Source of the DNA: an uncultured Muriicola sp.
Lineage (GTDB): Bacteria > Bacteroidota > Bacteroidia > Flavobacteriales > Flavobacteriaceae
Length of the DNA: 40,960 nucleotides
Direction: 5' to 3'
Assembly (NCBI RefSeq): GCF_947258935.1
Contig: NZ_CAMYKH010000025.1
Location: 1 to 40,960, forward strand
Shown: one piece after another, positions 1-7,998 of the stretch
Layout: each line of letters opens with the position of its first letter
Position numbering within the stretch: position 1 is the stretch's first letter
Program-made: the position numbers and the translations under genes
The notes under the pieces: model-generated
Told to the model about the DNA's origin: nothing
The model's database searches: none
The model's input: the letters and a program-made list of their open reading frames with translations, nothing else

Positions 1-105
1 CAGTTCCTGCATCAGGTCGGCTATGGCATTGGTGGTTACATTTCCCTTTGGAGTTCCTTCTAGGTGGTACACAGCCTTAAGGTAGTTTTCTTCCGATTGG
101 GTCAT
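1..105 (-). CDS. DtxR/MntR-family metal-dependent transcriptional regulator (N-terminal part)
   Basis: Thirty-five codons are visible before the window edge, starting MTQSEENYLKAVYHLEG. This is the characteristic first helix of DtxR/MntR/IdeR repressors, which use Fe(II) or Mn(II) as corepressor. The winged-helix remainder, metal-binding and dimerisation domains lie outside the window, so the metal cannot be deduced. The ATG at 105 is the only reasonable start. The gene is divergent from a TonB-dependent receptor and shares an 81-bp intergenic region carrying two palindromes. This suggests that the regulator controls itself and the receptor (inference). Confidence 0.85.
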   Translation of the reverse strand, partial: MTQSEENYLKAVYHLEGTPKGNVTTNAIADLMQEL

Positions 106-186
106 TCTTTTTTCTTTATATACAAAAATACATTTTTATTTGTAAAAACAAATTTTTAGATTTGTCTAAATTTAGTAAAACAAGAG
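106..186. promoter_or_regulatory. Divergent promoter region with two 6-4-6 palindromes
   Basis: The plus strand has a -7 element TAGATTTG (157-164) for the TonB receptor. The minus strand has TTTG (149-152) followed after 18 nt by TATTTTTG (130-123) for the regulator gene. Two perfect inverted repeats sit on these elements: ATTTGT-AAAA-ACAAAT (138-153) covers the minus -33 box, and TTTAGA-TTTG-TCTAAA (155-170) covers the plus -7 box. The second resembles the TTAGG-type palindromes bound by DtxR/MntR proteins. Repressor binding here would block both promoters (inference). Confidence 0.6.
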
Positions 187-2484
187 ATGTTCTCCTTTAG
201 ATATTCTACTTATCGATTATTTATTATTGTGGTCACCGCATTACTATACTGTAATAATCTGTTTGCACAACAAGGCAAGATAGTTGGTAAGATCACAGAT
301 AGTGGAAAACCCATTTCTTTTGTAAATGTAAGTCTTAAGAATACGACCAAAGGAACATCTAGTGATGAGAATGGAGCGTATGAATTGGAAGATATTAAAC
401 CAGGACGCTATGTATTTCTGGCAACTGCACTGGGGTATAAGAACTATCAGACCACTGTGGTACTATCTGCTGATGAAGTCTTTTATTTAAATATTGAACT
501 AATACCTAACATTGAGAGCTTAGATGATATTGTAGTAACCGGGACACTTAAACCAGTAAGCCGACTTGAAAGTCCGGTTCCTGTTGAAGTGTATTCCCCC
601 GCTTTTTTACAACAGAATCCCACAGCAAATATTTTTGAAGCACTTGCCAATGTAAATGGGGTTCGTCCCCAAATCAATTGTAATGTATGCAACACGGGAG
701 ACATACATATTAATGGACTTGAAGGCCCATATACCCTGGTCATGATAGATGGTATGCCTATAGTTAGTGGTTTAGGAACGGTTTACGGACTTTCTGGCAT
801 CCCTAACTCACTTATAGCCCAAATTGAGGTAGTAAAAGGCCCTGCTTCTTCACTTTACGGCAGTGAAGCTGTAGGCGGACTGATCAATGTCATAACCAAA
901 TATCCCCCGACAGCCGCAGAATTGGCAGTAGACGGGTACCTTACCGGATGGGGAGAGTACAATTTGGATATTGGGTCGAAAATTGATCTGGGAGACAAAA
1001 CTACCGTGCTTTTGGGAGTAAATTATTTTAATTATGATAATCCCATAGACAACAACAATGATAATTTTACGGACGTGACCCTGCAAAACAGGGTATCAAT
1101 TTTCCAAAAATGGAATTTTCAGCGATCTAAACTAAGAGAGTTTTCTCTTGCCGGAAGATATTTGTACGAAGACCGCTGGGGTGGTGAAATGCAATGGTCC
1201 CCGGAATTCCGTGGTACAGACAGTATCTATGGCGAAAGTATCTATACAAACAGATGGGAATTGCTAGGTAAATATCAATTGCCTTTAGACATTCCAATCA
1301 TGTTCTCCTTTTCGTATACAGATCATGATCAAAATTCGGTCTATGGCACCCTTCCTTATCTGGCACAACAAAGGATAGGATTTGGACAACTTACATGGGG
1401 ACCAAAACTGAACTCTCATGATCTGCTTTTTGGCGCTGCCTTGAGATACAATTATTATGATGATAACACTACGGCAACATCAGACAGTTTTGGAAATCAA
1501 CCCGATGAAGCGTGGATCCCGAGCCTGTTTGCACAGGATGAGATAACTTTCAACGAGCACCATTCTCTCCTCCTAGGGTCCAGAATTGATTATGACAAAA
1601 GACACGGAACCATTTTTACTCCCAGAGCGGCTTACAAATGGAAATTAAACGATCTTGATGTGCTTAGGATCAATGCTGGTACGGGTTTTAGGGTTGTTAA
1701 TCTTTTTACTGAAGATCATGCAGCTCTTACCGGGGCCAGGGAAGTAGTTATAACTGAATCTCTAGATCCCGAACGCTCCTTCAACATAAACCTAAACTAC
1801 CTGAAAAAAATCTTCAGCTCTCAAGGGACATATCTCAACTTTGATACTTCCATCTTCTATACATATTTCTCTAACCGAATCCTTCCTGATTACGAAACAG
1901 ATCCAAATCAAATTATTTATAGCAATTTGGGCGGTAACTCCATTTCCAAAGGGATAAGTGGAAATCTGGATCTGTCCTTGCCAAACGGACTCAAAGTATT
2001 ACTGGGAGCTACAATAATGGATGTTAGTACTGAGGAAAACCAGGTGAAAACAAGACAAATCCTTACGGAGAGATTTACAGGTACCTGGAATGTTTCATAC
2101 ACGGTAATCCCATGGAAGCTTACCATAGATTATACCGGGAATATTTACGGACCAATGCGTTTACCCTTACTGGGTGAATTAGATCCTAGAGATGAATTTT
2201 CGCCCACATGGAGTATACAGAACATACAATTTACCTATAAAGACTGGGAAGGAATTGAACTGTACGGTGGGGTAAAAAACTTGTTGAACTGGACCCCCAA
2301 CAGAAATGCCCCCTTTATTATCGCCAGAGCCAATGACCCATTCGACAAGAATGTAACCTATAATTCTAATGGGCAAGTAGTGGCCACAGCAGATAATCCG
2401 TATGCCCTCACCTTTGACCCAACCTATGTATACGGCCCTAACCAGGGTATTAGAGCATTCTTTGGATTGAGGTATCGTTTATGA
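187..2484 (+). CDS. TonB-dependent outer-membrane receptor, probably metal or metal-chelate uptake
   Basis: The 765-residue protein has a signal peptide ending near FAQ (about residue 28), a CarboxypepD_reg-like domain (about 30-108), a TonB-box-like DDIVVTGT (113-120), a plug with VVKGPASSLYGSEAVGG, and a C-terminal beta-barrel ending in the aromatic-rich GLRYRL. The family imports ligands too large or scarce for porins, energised by TonB-ExbBD. The plug carries a CNVC cysteine pair (165, 168) just before GDIHINGLEGPYTLVMIDG, a conspicuous feature for a plug. The divergent DtxR-type gene and the shared palindromes suggest an iron or manganese compound as substrate (inference). No SusD partner is adjacent. 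The ATG at 187 lies 22 nt after the -7 box. Confidence 0.88.
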   Translation: MFSFRYSTYRLFIIVVTALLYCNNLFAQQGKIVGKITDSGKPISFVNVSLKNTTKGTSSDENGAYELEDIKPGRYVFLATALGYKNYQTTVVLSADEVFYLNIELIPNIESLDDIVVTGTLKPVSRLESPVPVEVYSPAFLQQNPTANIFEALANVNGVRPQINCNVCNTGDIHINGLEGPYTLVMIDGMPIVSGLGTVYGLSGIPNSLIAQIEVVKGPASSLYGSEAVGGLINVITKYPPTAAELAVDGYLTGWGEYNLDIGSKIDLGDKTTVLLGVNYFNYDNPIDNNNDNFTDVTLQNRVSIFQKWNFQRSKLREFSLAGRYLYEDRWGGEMQWSPEFRGTDSIYGESIYTNRWELLGKYQLPLDIPIMFSFSYTDHDQNSVYGTLPYLAQQRIGFGQLTWGPKLNSHDLLFGAALRYNYYDDNTTATSDSFGNQPDEAWIPSLFAQDEITFNEHHSLLLGSRIDYDKRHGTIFTPRAAYKWKLNDLDVLRINAGTGFRVVNLFTEDHAALTGAREVVITESLDPERSFNINLNYLKKIFSSQGTYLNFDTSIFYTYFSNRILPDYETDPNQIIYSNLGGNSISKGISGNLDLSLPNGLKVLLGATIMDVSTEENQVKTRQILTERFTGTWNVSYTVIPWKLTIDYTGNIYGPMRLPLLGELDPRDEFSPTWSIQNIQFTYKDWEGIELYGGVKNLLNWTPNRNAPFIIARANDPFDKNVTYNSNGQVVATADNPYALTFDPTYVYGPNQGIRAFFGLRYRL

Positions 2485-2545
2485 TTAGGATAAAAGTCAT
2501 TTTGTTTTTAGCTTAATTTGTACCTTTATCCACTCGCTTGGGTGT

Positions 2546-3721
2546 ATGAAAGAATACGATTTCATCATAATTGGTGCTGGTGCAGCCGGACTCATGATGG
2601 CCGATGGAATGGGAAAAGACCCTGCCTTTCGAGACAAATCCATTCTCCTTTTAGATAAAGACGACAAAACCACCAATGATCGTACCTGGTGTTTTTGGGA
2701 AAAAGGACCGGGTGCTTTTGACAATATCGTTCATAAGAAATGGGATGAGATCTACTTTGCGGGAAAGGAAAATAAAAAGATCTATCCTATTACTCCTTAT
2801 TCATATAAGATGGTCCGGGGGATAGATTTCTATCAACACTATTTAAAAAGAATTTCATCATATCCCAACGTTACTTTCAGACAGGAAGCTGTGAAGAGCA
2901 TCCTGGATCAACAGGATATGGGGGTAAATGTAGGAACTGATAAAAACAACTACCTGGCCAAACAAGTTTTTGATAGTCAGCTAAGCTTTAAAAAGTTTAA
3001 GGATCATCCCAGGTATCCTATTCTACAGCAACATTTTATCGGATGGTTTATTCAAACAAAAGAGCCTGTTTTCGATCCCCGGCAGGCCACATTTATGGAT
3101 TTTTCGGTAGCGCAAAAAGGCAACACACGGTTTATGTATGTCCTGCCCTTTTCAGAAACATCTGCACTTTTAGAATATACCCTTTTTTCGGGCTCATTGC
3201 TTCCCAAGGAGGAATATGAAACGGCTATAGTGGCATATATGGACACTCATTTTAAGGGTGTTGAATTTGAAATTGTAGAAAAAGAACAAGGCAGTATTCC
3301 AATGACGTGTATAGATTTTACCTTACAAAACTCACGGAATGTTTATCATATTGGTACTGCAGGTGGATGGAGTAAGCCCAGTACTGGATACACTTTTAGA
3401 AATACGGCTTTAAAAAGTGAAGCCCTCATCCAACATCTTAAAGCAAACAAACCACTTGATACCTTCCAAAAGAGAAATCGTTTTTGGATGTATGATGTGC
3501 TTTTATTAAATATACTTTACAGGAACAATGCTTTGGGACGATCCATATTTGAATCGCTTTTTACGAAAAGGAAACCTCAGTTGATCTTTAAATTCCTGGA
3601 TGAAGAAACACGCTGGTATGAGGATGCTTATATAATGATGTCTCCTAAGCCAATCCCATTTGTGAAGTCGCTCATTCGTCATGTGTATTGGATATTCACA
3701 GGCACAAAGAAGCGTTGGTAA
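2546..3721 (+). CDS. crtY: Lycopene beta-cyclase (CrtY type)
   Basis: The 391-residue flavoprotein cyclises the ends of lycopene toward beta-carotene and zeaxanthin, the yellow pigments typical of flavobacteria. It starts with a Rossmann FAD motif GAGAAG (residues 10-15), followed by the lycopene-cyclase signature NDRTWCFW (44-51). A second conserved stretch, GTAGGWSKPSTGYTF, lies near residue 270, and the length suits the family. It follows the TonB receptor by 61 nt on the same strand and could be read through from it. A weak own promoter is possible at TACCTTTA (2521-2528). It ends 5 bp from the convergent prenyl-synthase gene, which supplies precursors of the same pathway. Confidence 0.92.
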   Translation: MKEYDFIIIGAGAAGLMMADGMGKDPAFRDKSILLLDKDDKTTNDRTWCFWEKGPGAFDNIVHKKWDEIYFAGKENKKIYPITPYSYKMVRGIDFYQHYLKRISSYPNVTFRQEAVKSILDQQDMGVNVGTDKNNYLAKQVFDSQLSFKKFKDHPRYPILQQHFIGWFIQTKEPVFDPRQATFMDFSVAQKGNTRFMYVLPFSETSALLEYTLFSGSLLPKEEYETAIVAYMDTHFKGVEFEIVEKEQGSIPMTCIDFTLQNSRNVYHIGTAGGWSKPSTGYTFRNTALKSEALIQHLKANKPLDTFQKRNRFWMYDVLLLNILYRNNALGRSIFESLFTKRKPQLIFKFLDEETRWYEDAYIMMSPKPIPFVKSLIRHVYWIFTGTKKRW

Positions 3722-3725
3722 TTTA

Positions 3726-4700
3726 TCAGACCTTTCTGCCCATCAGAGCTTTACCAAATTGACGTAATACATCTTTATTCTTGTCGGAAACAACAAGGGT
3801 GTCTAGATGAGAAAAAGCTTTTTTGGTATAAGAGGCGATCGCCTTTTTCGTTGCCTTAGACGCTCCGTTTTGTTCATAGATCTCTTTCACCCTTTTTACT
3901 TTCATATCAGTTTTGCCGGGTTGGATAGAAAACAGATCCTTTAGCTCCCTGCTTTGAATTTTATCGGCCATTTCGATCGACTTCAAGTATAAATAGGTCT
4001 TTTTGTTTTCGATTATATCACCCCCTACCTGCTTCCCAAAGGTCTTGGGATCCCCAAAGGCATCTAGGTAATCATCCTGCAATTGGAATGCTATTCCCAG
4101 GTTGAGACCAAAATCATAAATATCTTTTTGGGCAGCAACAGTAGCCCCGGCTATGATCGCACCCATTTTCATGGATGCTCCAACCAGAACAGCTGTTTTA
4201 TACTCGATCATCTTAAGGTACTCAGCTACCTCAACATCCTCCCGTGATTCAAAATCCACGTCGTACTGTTGTCCTTCACAAACCTCAATGGCCGTTTTAC
4301 TAAAAAGCATGGTCAATTCCTTAAAGACAGAAGGAGAATACGACTCTAAATAACAATACGCCTCTATAAGCATGGCATCTCCGGATAAGATCCCGGTATT
4401 GACATCCCATTTTTGATGTACGGTGGTCTTACCACGTCTCAAAGGAGCCGCATCCATAATATCATCGTGGATCAGGGAAAAATTATGAAAGAATTCCACC
4501 GCCATAGCCGCATCAAAAGCATCCTGATATCTACCGCCAAAAAGTTCAGTGGTCAACAAAGTAAGTACAGGTCGCAGACGTTTGCCCCCCAGTCCTAGAA
4601 TATAACTCATGGGTTCATACAGGCTTGCAGGTTCTCTTACAGCCACTCTGGAGGTGAGATGTTCATTGAATTTTTCCTGATAGTATTCAACTGTATGCAT
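3726..4700 (-). CDS. Polyprenyl diphosphate synthase, probably GGPP or FPP synthase
   Basis: This is a 324-residue trans-prenyltransferase of the isoprenyl-synthase fold. Visible motifs are GGKRLRPVL (38-46), the first Asp-rich motif DDIMD (79-83) followed by RRGKTT, and the second Asp-rich motif DDYLD (209-213). These bind the Mg-diphosphate of the allylic substrate. An aromatic residue (F74) sits five residues before the first DDxxD, a position known to limit chain length, which favours a C15-C20 product. Convergence with crtY supports a role in carotenoid supply. The ATG at 4700 is 13 nt after a minus-strand -7 box. The exact product length cannot be fixed from sequence alone. Confidence 0.9.
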   Translation of the reverse strand: MHTVEYYQEKFNEHLTSRVAVREPASLYEPMSYILGLGGKRLRPVLTLLTTELFGGRYQDAFDAAMAVEFFHNFSLIHDDIMDAAPLRRGKTTVHQKWDVNTGILSGDAMLIEAYCYLESYSPSVFKELTMLFSKTAIEVCEGQQYDVDFESREDVEVAEYLKMIEYKTAVLVGASMKMGAIIAGATVAAQKDIYDFGLNLGIAFQLQDDYLDAFGDPKTFGKQVGGDIIENKKTYLYLKSIEMADKIQSRELKDLFSIQPGKTDMKVKRVKEIYEQNGASKATKKAIASYTKKAFSHLDTLVVSDKNKDVLRQFGKALMGRKV

Positions 4701-4713
4701 GGCAAATTTTTTT

Positions 4714-4733
4714 CAAAAATAGGTGAATTCACC
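4714..4733 (-). promoter_or_regulatory. Promoter of the prenyl synthase with adjoining 12-bp palindrome
   Basis: Reading the minus strand, TATTTTTG (4721-4714) fits the -7 consensus TAnnTTTG and lies 13 nt before the ATG at 4700. Immediately upstream is the perfect palindrome GGTGAATTCACC (4722-4733), well placed for a repressor or activator dimer. No clear -33 TTTG was found. Confidence 0.45.
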
Positions 4734-4805
4734 ACAAGCTGCCTAATGATCCTGAAAATCTCAGCTTCACCTTGCTTTAAAGAATATGTTAAATAATTGC
4801 AAAAC

Positions 4806-4849
4806 GTAGGAAACTTTATTTGTATTTATAGTTTCCTACCTTATATTTG
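4806..4849 (+). promoter_or_regulatory. Efflux-operon promoter with inverted-repeat operator
   Basis: A -33 TTTG (4819-4822) and a -7 TATATTTG (4842-4849) are separated by 19 nt, an ideal Bacteroidota arrangement. A perfect 9-bp inverted repeat, GTAGGAAAC (4806-4814) and GTTTCCTAC (4831-4839), brackets the -33 box and fills the spacer. It is the best candidate operator for the TetR-family protein encoded just downstream. The -7 box ends only 7 nt before the ATG, so the transcript may be leaderless or nearly so. Confidence 0.7.
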
Positions 4850-4856
4850 CCCCCTT

Positions 4857-5462
4857 ATGAAAGAAAAAATACTCGATAAGGCTACAGATATGTTCCTGAC
4901 GCTTGGATTCAAAAGCGTTACTATGGATGATCTTGCCCATGAAATGGGTATTTCCAAAAAGACCATCTACGCGCATTTTGAAAATAAAACGAAATTGGTA
5001 GAAACGTCCACTTTGGAGCTTTTTGAGGTGATCTCAAAAGGAATTGACACCATTTGTAGTCTTCAGAAAAATCCTATTGAAGAATTATACGAGATCAAAA
5101 AGTTTGCTATGCGGCATTTGAAAGATGAGAAAGCGTCTCCTCAATATCAATTGCAAAAATATTACCCGCGTATACATAAAACAATGCGAAAGAAGCAATT
5201 TGAACTTATGCAAAATTGTGTGGTAGACAACCTTAAACGTGGAATGGAGCTGGGTATCTATCGCTCCTCTCTAAATATAAATTTTATTGCCAGGATCTAT
5301 TTTACCGGCGTAACCAGTATAAAGGATCACACACTTTTTCCGGAAGATGAATTTCCAATAAGCCAACTTATGGATGATTATCTGGAATATCATCTCAGAG
5401 GTATTGTAACTCCGGAAGGTCGAAATATTTTAAATGAAATCATTCACTCTAATCACGAATAA
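4857..5462 (+). CDS. TetR/AcrR-family transcriptional repressor of the RND efflux operon
   Basis: The 201-residue protein begins MKEKILDKATDMFLTLGF. A TetR helix-turn-helix follows at about residues 22-45 (VTMDDLAHEMGISKKTIYAHF), and the C-terminal part is a helical ligand-binding domain. The ATG at 4857 was chosen because an upstream TTG extension would include the promoter. Its stop abuts the ATG of the TolC-like gene with no spacer, indicating an operon and translational coupling. It probably represses its own operon through the inverted repeat at 4806-4839 and is released by an efflux substrate. The ligand is unknown. Confidence 0.9.
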   Translation: MKEKILDKATDMFLTLGFKSVTMDDLAHEMGISKKTIYAHFENKTKLVETSTLELFEVISKGIDTICSLQKNPIEELYEIKKFAMRHLKDEKASPQYQLQKYYPRIHKTMRKKQFELMQNCVVDNLKRGMELGIYRSSLNINFIARIYFTGVTSIKDHTLFPEDEFPISQLMDDYLEYHLRGIVTPEGRNILNEIIHSNHE

Positions 5463-6800
5463 ATGAACACATATCGTTTATTTCTTATACTGTTCACTAC
5501 ATCATTTTTTGGCTTTTCTCAGGAAGCGCCTGTAGGGTACACGCTTAATGAAGCCATTGCCTTCGCTTTGGAGAATAATTACAGCGCACTCAACGCCGAT
5601 CGCGATATTATAGATGCCCAAAAACAAAAATGGGAGACCATTGCCTCTGGATTGCCTCAGATCAGCGCAGACCTCAATTATCAAAATCAATTAAAACAAC
5701 CTGTTTCCCTAATCCCTGCCGAATTCTTTGGGGGCCAACCCGGAGAGTTCCAAGCTATTGTTTTTGGACAACCTCAACAGGCCAGTGCCACTGCCACAGT
5801 TCGCCAACAGATCTTCGACGGTTCATATATAGTAGGGGTGCAGGCAACGAAGGCCTTTTTAAGTTATAGCAGGAACAATAAGGAAAAAACACAACAAGAT
5901 GTACGCAAAGCTGTTGTAGAAGCTTATGGAAATGTTCTTTTGGCAAAGGAATCCGTGACCATTTTGCAAAAAAATCTGGATGCCCTGCAAAGCAACTTGT
6001 ATGAAACCCAAAAACTGTATGAGAATGGCCTGGCAGAAGAAGAAAATGTAGAACAATTACAGATCACTTTTTCTACGGTGGAAAGTCAGTTGAAGAATGC
6101 CCAGCGTCTTCAAAATATCACCCTTCAAATGCTCAATTTGGTCATGGGGCTACCTATTGAGGACGAGACTCAATTAAAGGAGGACCTCAACGATCTTGCT
6201 CAGGCCTACGTAGACCCTGCTGCTTTAAACACCCCGTTTAGCATGGAGAACAATGTGGACTATAAATTGGTGAACAACCTTAATGAACAACGCTATTTTG
6301 AATTAAAACTTGCAAAGAGCAGGGCTTTACCTACATTAAATGCCTTCGCTAATTACGGCACGGCAGCTTTCAGTAATTCTTTCACTTTTCTGGACGGGGA
6401 TCAGCAATGGTACGATTCCTCTATTTTAGGTTTCGATCTGAGTATCCCAATCTTTAGTTCATTAAAAAGGAGTGCCAGTACGCAAAGAGCCAAAATAGCC
6501 CTCGAAAAAGCCAAGACCCAATTAACAGAAACCCAGGAGCGGATTAGACTACAATTGGAAAAGGCAAAAAGTGATTACCTCCTGGCAATAGAACAATATG
6601 CTACAACTCAACAGAATTTGAATTTGGCAGAACGAATAGAACAAAAAAATCAGATCAAATACAAGGAAGGGATCGCCTCTAGTTTTGAGCTGAGACAAGC
6701 CCAAACCCAATTATATACAGCTCAGCAAGAGTATTTGCAATCCATGGTAGATGTTATCAATACCAAAACCGAATTAGAAGTAATCGCCAATAATCAGTAA
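5463..6800 (+). CDS. TolC-family outer-membrane efflux channel
   Basis: The 445-residue protein has a signal peptide ending near GFSQ and two repeats of the outer-membrane efflux protein fold, beginning with YTLNEAIAFALENNY. It contains long heptad-rich helices (for example 180-230 and 330-420) that would form the periplasmic tunnel. As a trimer it spans the outer membrane and docks with the adaptor encoded next. It starts directly after the stop of the TetR gene and is 20 nt from the adaptor gene, so channel, adaptor and permease should be made together. Confidence 0.92.
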   Translation: MNTYRLFLILFTTSFFGFSQEAPVGYTLNEAIAFALENNYSALNADRDIIDAQKQKWETIASGLPQISADLNYQNQLKQPVSLIPAEFFGGQPGEFQAIVFGQPQQASATATVRQQIFDGSYIVGVQATKAFLSYSRNNKEKTQQDVRKAVVEAYGNVLLAKESVTILQKNLDALQSNLYETQKLYENGLAEEENVEQLQITFSTVESQLKNAQRLQNITLQMLNLVMGLPIEDETQLKEDLNDLAQAYVDPAALNTPFSMENNVDYKLVNNLNEQRYFELKLAKSRALPTLNAFANYGTAAFSNSFTFLDGDQQWYDSSILGFDLSIPIFSSLKRSASTQRAKIALEKAKTQLTETQERIRLQLEKAKSDYLLAIEQYATTQQNLNLAERIEQKNQIKYKEGIASSFELRQAQTQLYTAQQEYLQSMVDVINTKTELEVIANNQ

Positions 6801-6820
6801 AAAATAAACTTATTTTCAAA

Positions 6821-7990
6821 ATGAAAAATACTATATCCATCTTCACCATATTTCTTCTGTTACTATCCTGTGGTAGTGATAAGAATGTGTCTATAGACAC
6901 CCTCATAGCCAATGGAGATCTCAATGCACTAAGGTCCAAAAAGACGGTCATCACAGAGCAGTTAAAAGTGTTAAATGAGCAAGTTAAGACACTAGATTCC
7001 GTAATTACTGCCTTAGATACGGATACCAAATTACCGTTAGTGAGCACCTTTGAGGTAAGCTCTCAAAACTTTCAACATTTTTTGGAACTCCAGGGTGATG
7101 TTGCTACCAAACAAAATGTGTTGATTTACCCGGAAATGGCCGGAACACTTCAGCGTGTCTATGTTACCGAAGGAGATAGAGTAACGAAGGGACAGTTATT
7201 GGGTGTCATAGACGATGGAGGCATGGCCAACCAACTGGCACAATTAAAAACACAAGCAAGCCTGGCGGAAACAACCTATGAGCGGCAAAAAAGGCTCTGG
7301 GAGCAAAAAATTGGTTCAGAAATACAATACCTGCAAGCTAAAACCAACTATGAAACCACTATGAGCAGTGTAGAGCAAGCAGAACGCCAATTGAGTAAAT
7401 CTAAACTAAGGGCCCCATTTACCGGGATCATAGATGATGTTATAAAAGATCAGGGAACCGTGGTATCACCGGGTCCGGGATCTGAGGTCTTTCGGATAGT
7501 AAATCTATCTAATATGTATATCACTGTAGACGTTCCTGAATCGTACCTGGGTAGTATTACCAATGGAAGTATGGCTAAGGTATATTTCCCTGTTCTGGGC
7601 GATTCTATAAATACAGCGGTTCGGCAAACCGGAAATTTTATTAATCCTAATAACCGCTCCTTTAGTGTGGAAATACCTGTCCCTAATAAAAATGGAATTA
7701 TTAAGCCAAATTTGAGCGCCAGGGTTACTATCAATGATTACTCCAATCCTATAGCACTGCTTATTCCCCAGAGTGTGATCTCGGAAAATGCGGAAGGTGA
7801 ACAGTACGTGTTTATTGTAGAAAAGCCTTCGGAAGAAATGCAGGGAACCGCCAAAAAAAGGATCGTTACAACCGGGAGAACACAGGGCAGGTACGTTGAG
7901 ATCCTTACCGGACTCACCGCAGGAGAATTGATCATTCAGGAAGGGGCCAGGAGTGTTAAAGACAATCAGGACGTACAAATTAATAAGTAA
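6821..7990 (+). CDS. RND efflux periplasmic adaptor (membrane fusion lipoprotein)
   Basis: The 389-residue protein begins with a lipoprotein signal (LLLLSC, Cys near residue 17). A short coiled coil follows (about 30-65), and then a lipoyl/barrel-sandwich domain: YPEMAGTLQRVYVTEGDRV with its return half LRAPFTGIIDDV. An alpha-hairpin (about 140-185) lies between the two halves. The C-terminal beta-barrel and membrane-proximal domains end at EGARSVKDNQDVQINK. It bridges the inner-membrane permease and the TolC-like channel. The unusually long N-terminal coiled coil before the lipoyl domain is a feature I associate with Bacteroidota adaptors. Confidence 0.92.
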   Translation: MKNTISIFTIFLLLLSCGSDKNVSIDTLIANGDLNALRSKKTVITEQLKVLNEQVKTLDSVITALDTDTKLPLVSTFEVSSQNFQHFLELQGDVATKQNVLIYPEMAGTLQRVYVTEGDRVTKGQLLGVIDDGGMANQLAQLKTQASLAETTYERQKRLWEQKIGSEIQYLQAKTNYETTMSSVEQAERQLSKSKLRAPFTGIIDDVIKDQGTVVSPGPGSEVFRIVNLSNMYITVDVPESYLGSITNGSMAKVYFPVLGDSINTAVRQTGNFINPNNRSFSVEIPVPNKNGIIKPNLSARVTINDYSNPIALLIPQSVISENAEGEQYVFIVEKPSEEMQGTAKKRIVTTGRTQGRYVEILTGLTAGELIIQEGARSVKDNQDVQINK

Positions 7991-7998
7991 GAAGTACT

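Noticed and set aside
4797-4856. Upstream extension of the TetR protein from a TTG
   Set aside because: The extension covers the promoter and operator; the TetR family normally starts close to MKEKILDKA, and an ATG is available at 4857.
7505-7978. 157-codon open frame antisense to the efflux adaptor
   Set aside because: It lies entirely within a well-supported gene, has no family resemblance and its composition follows the opposite strand.
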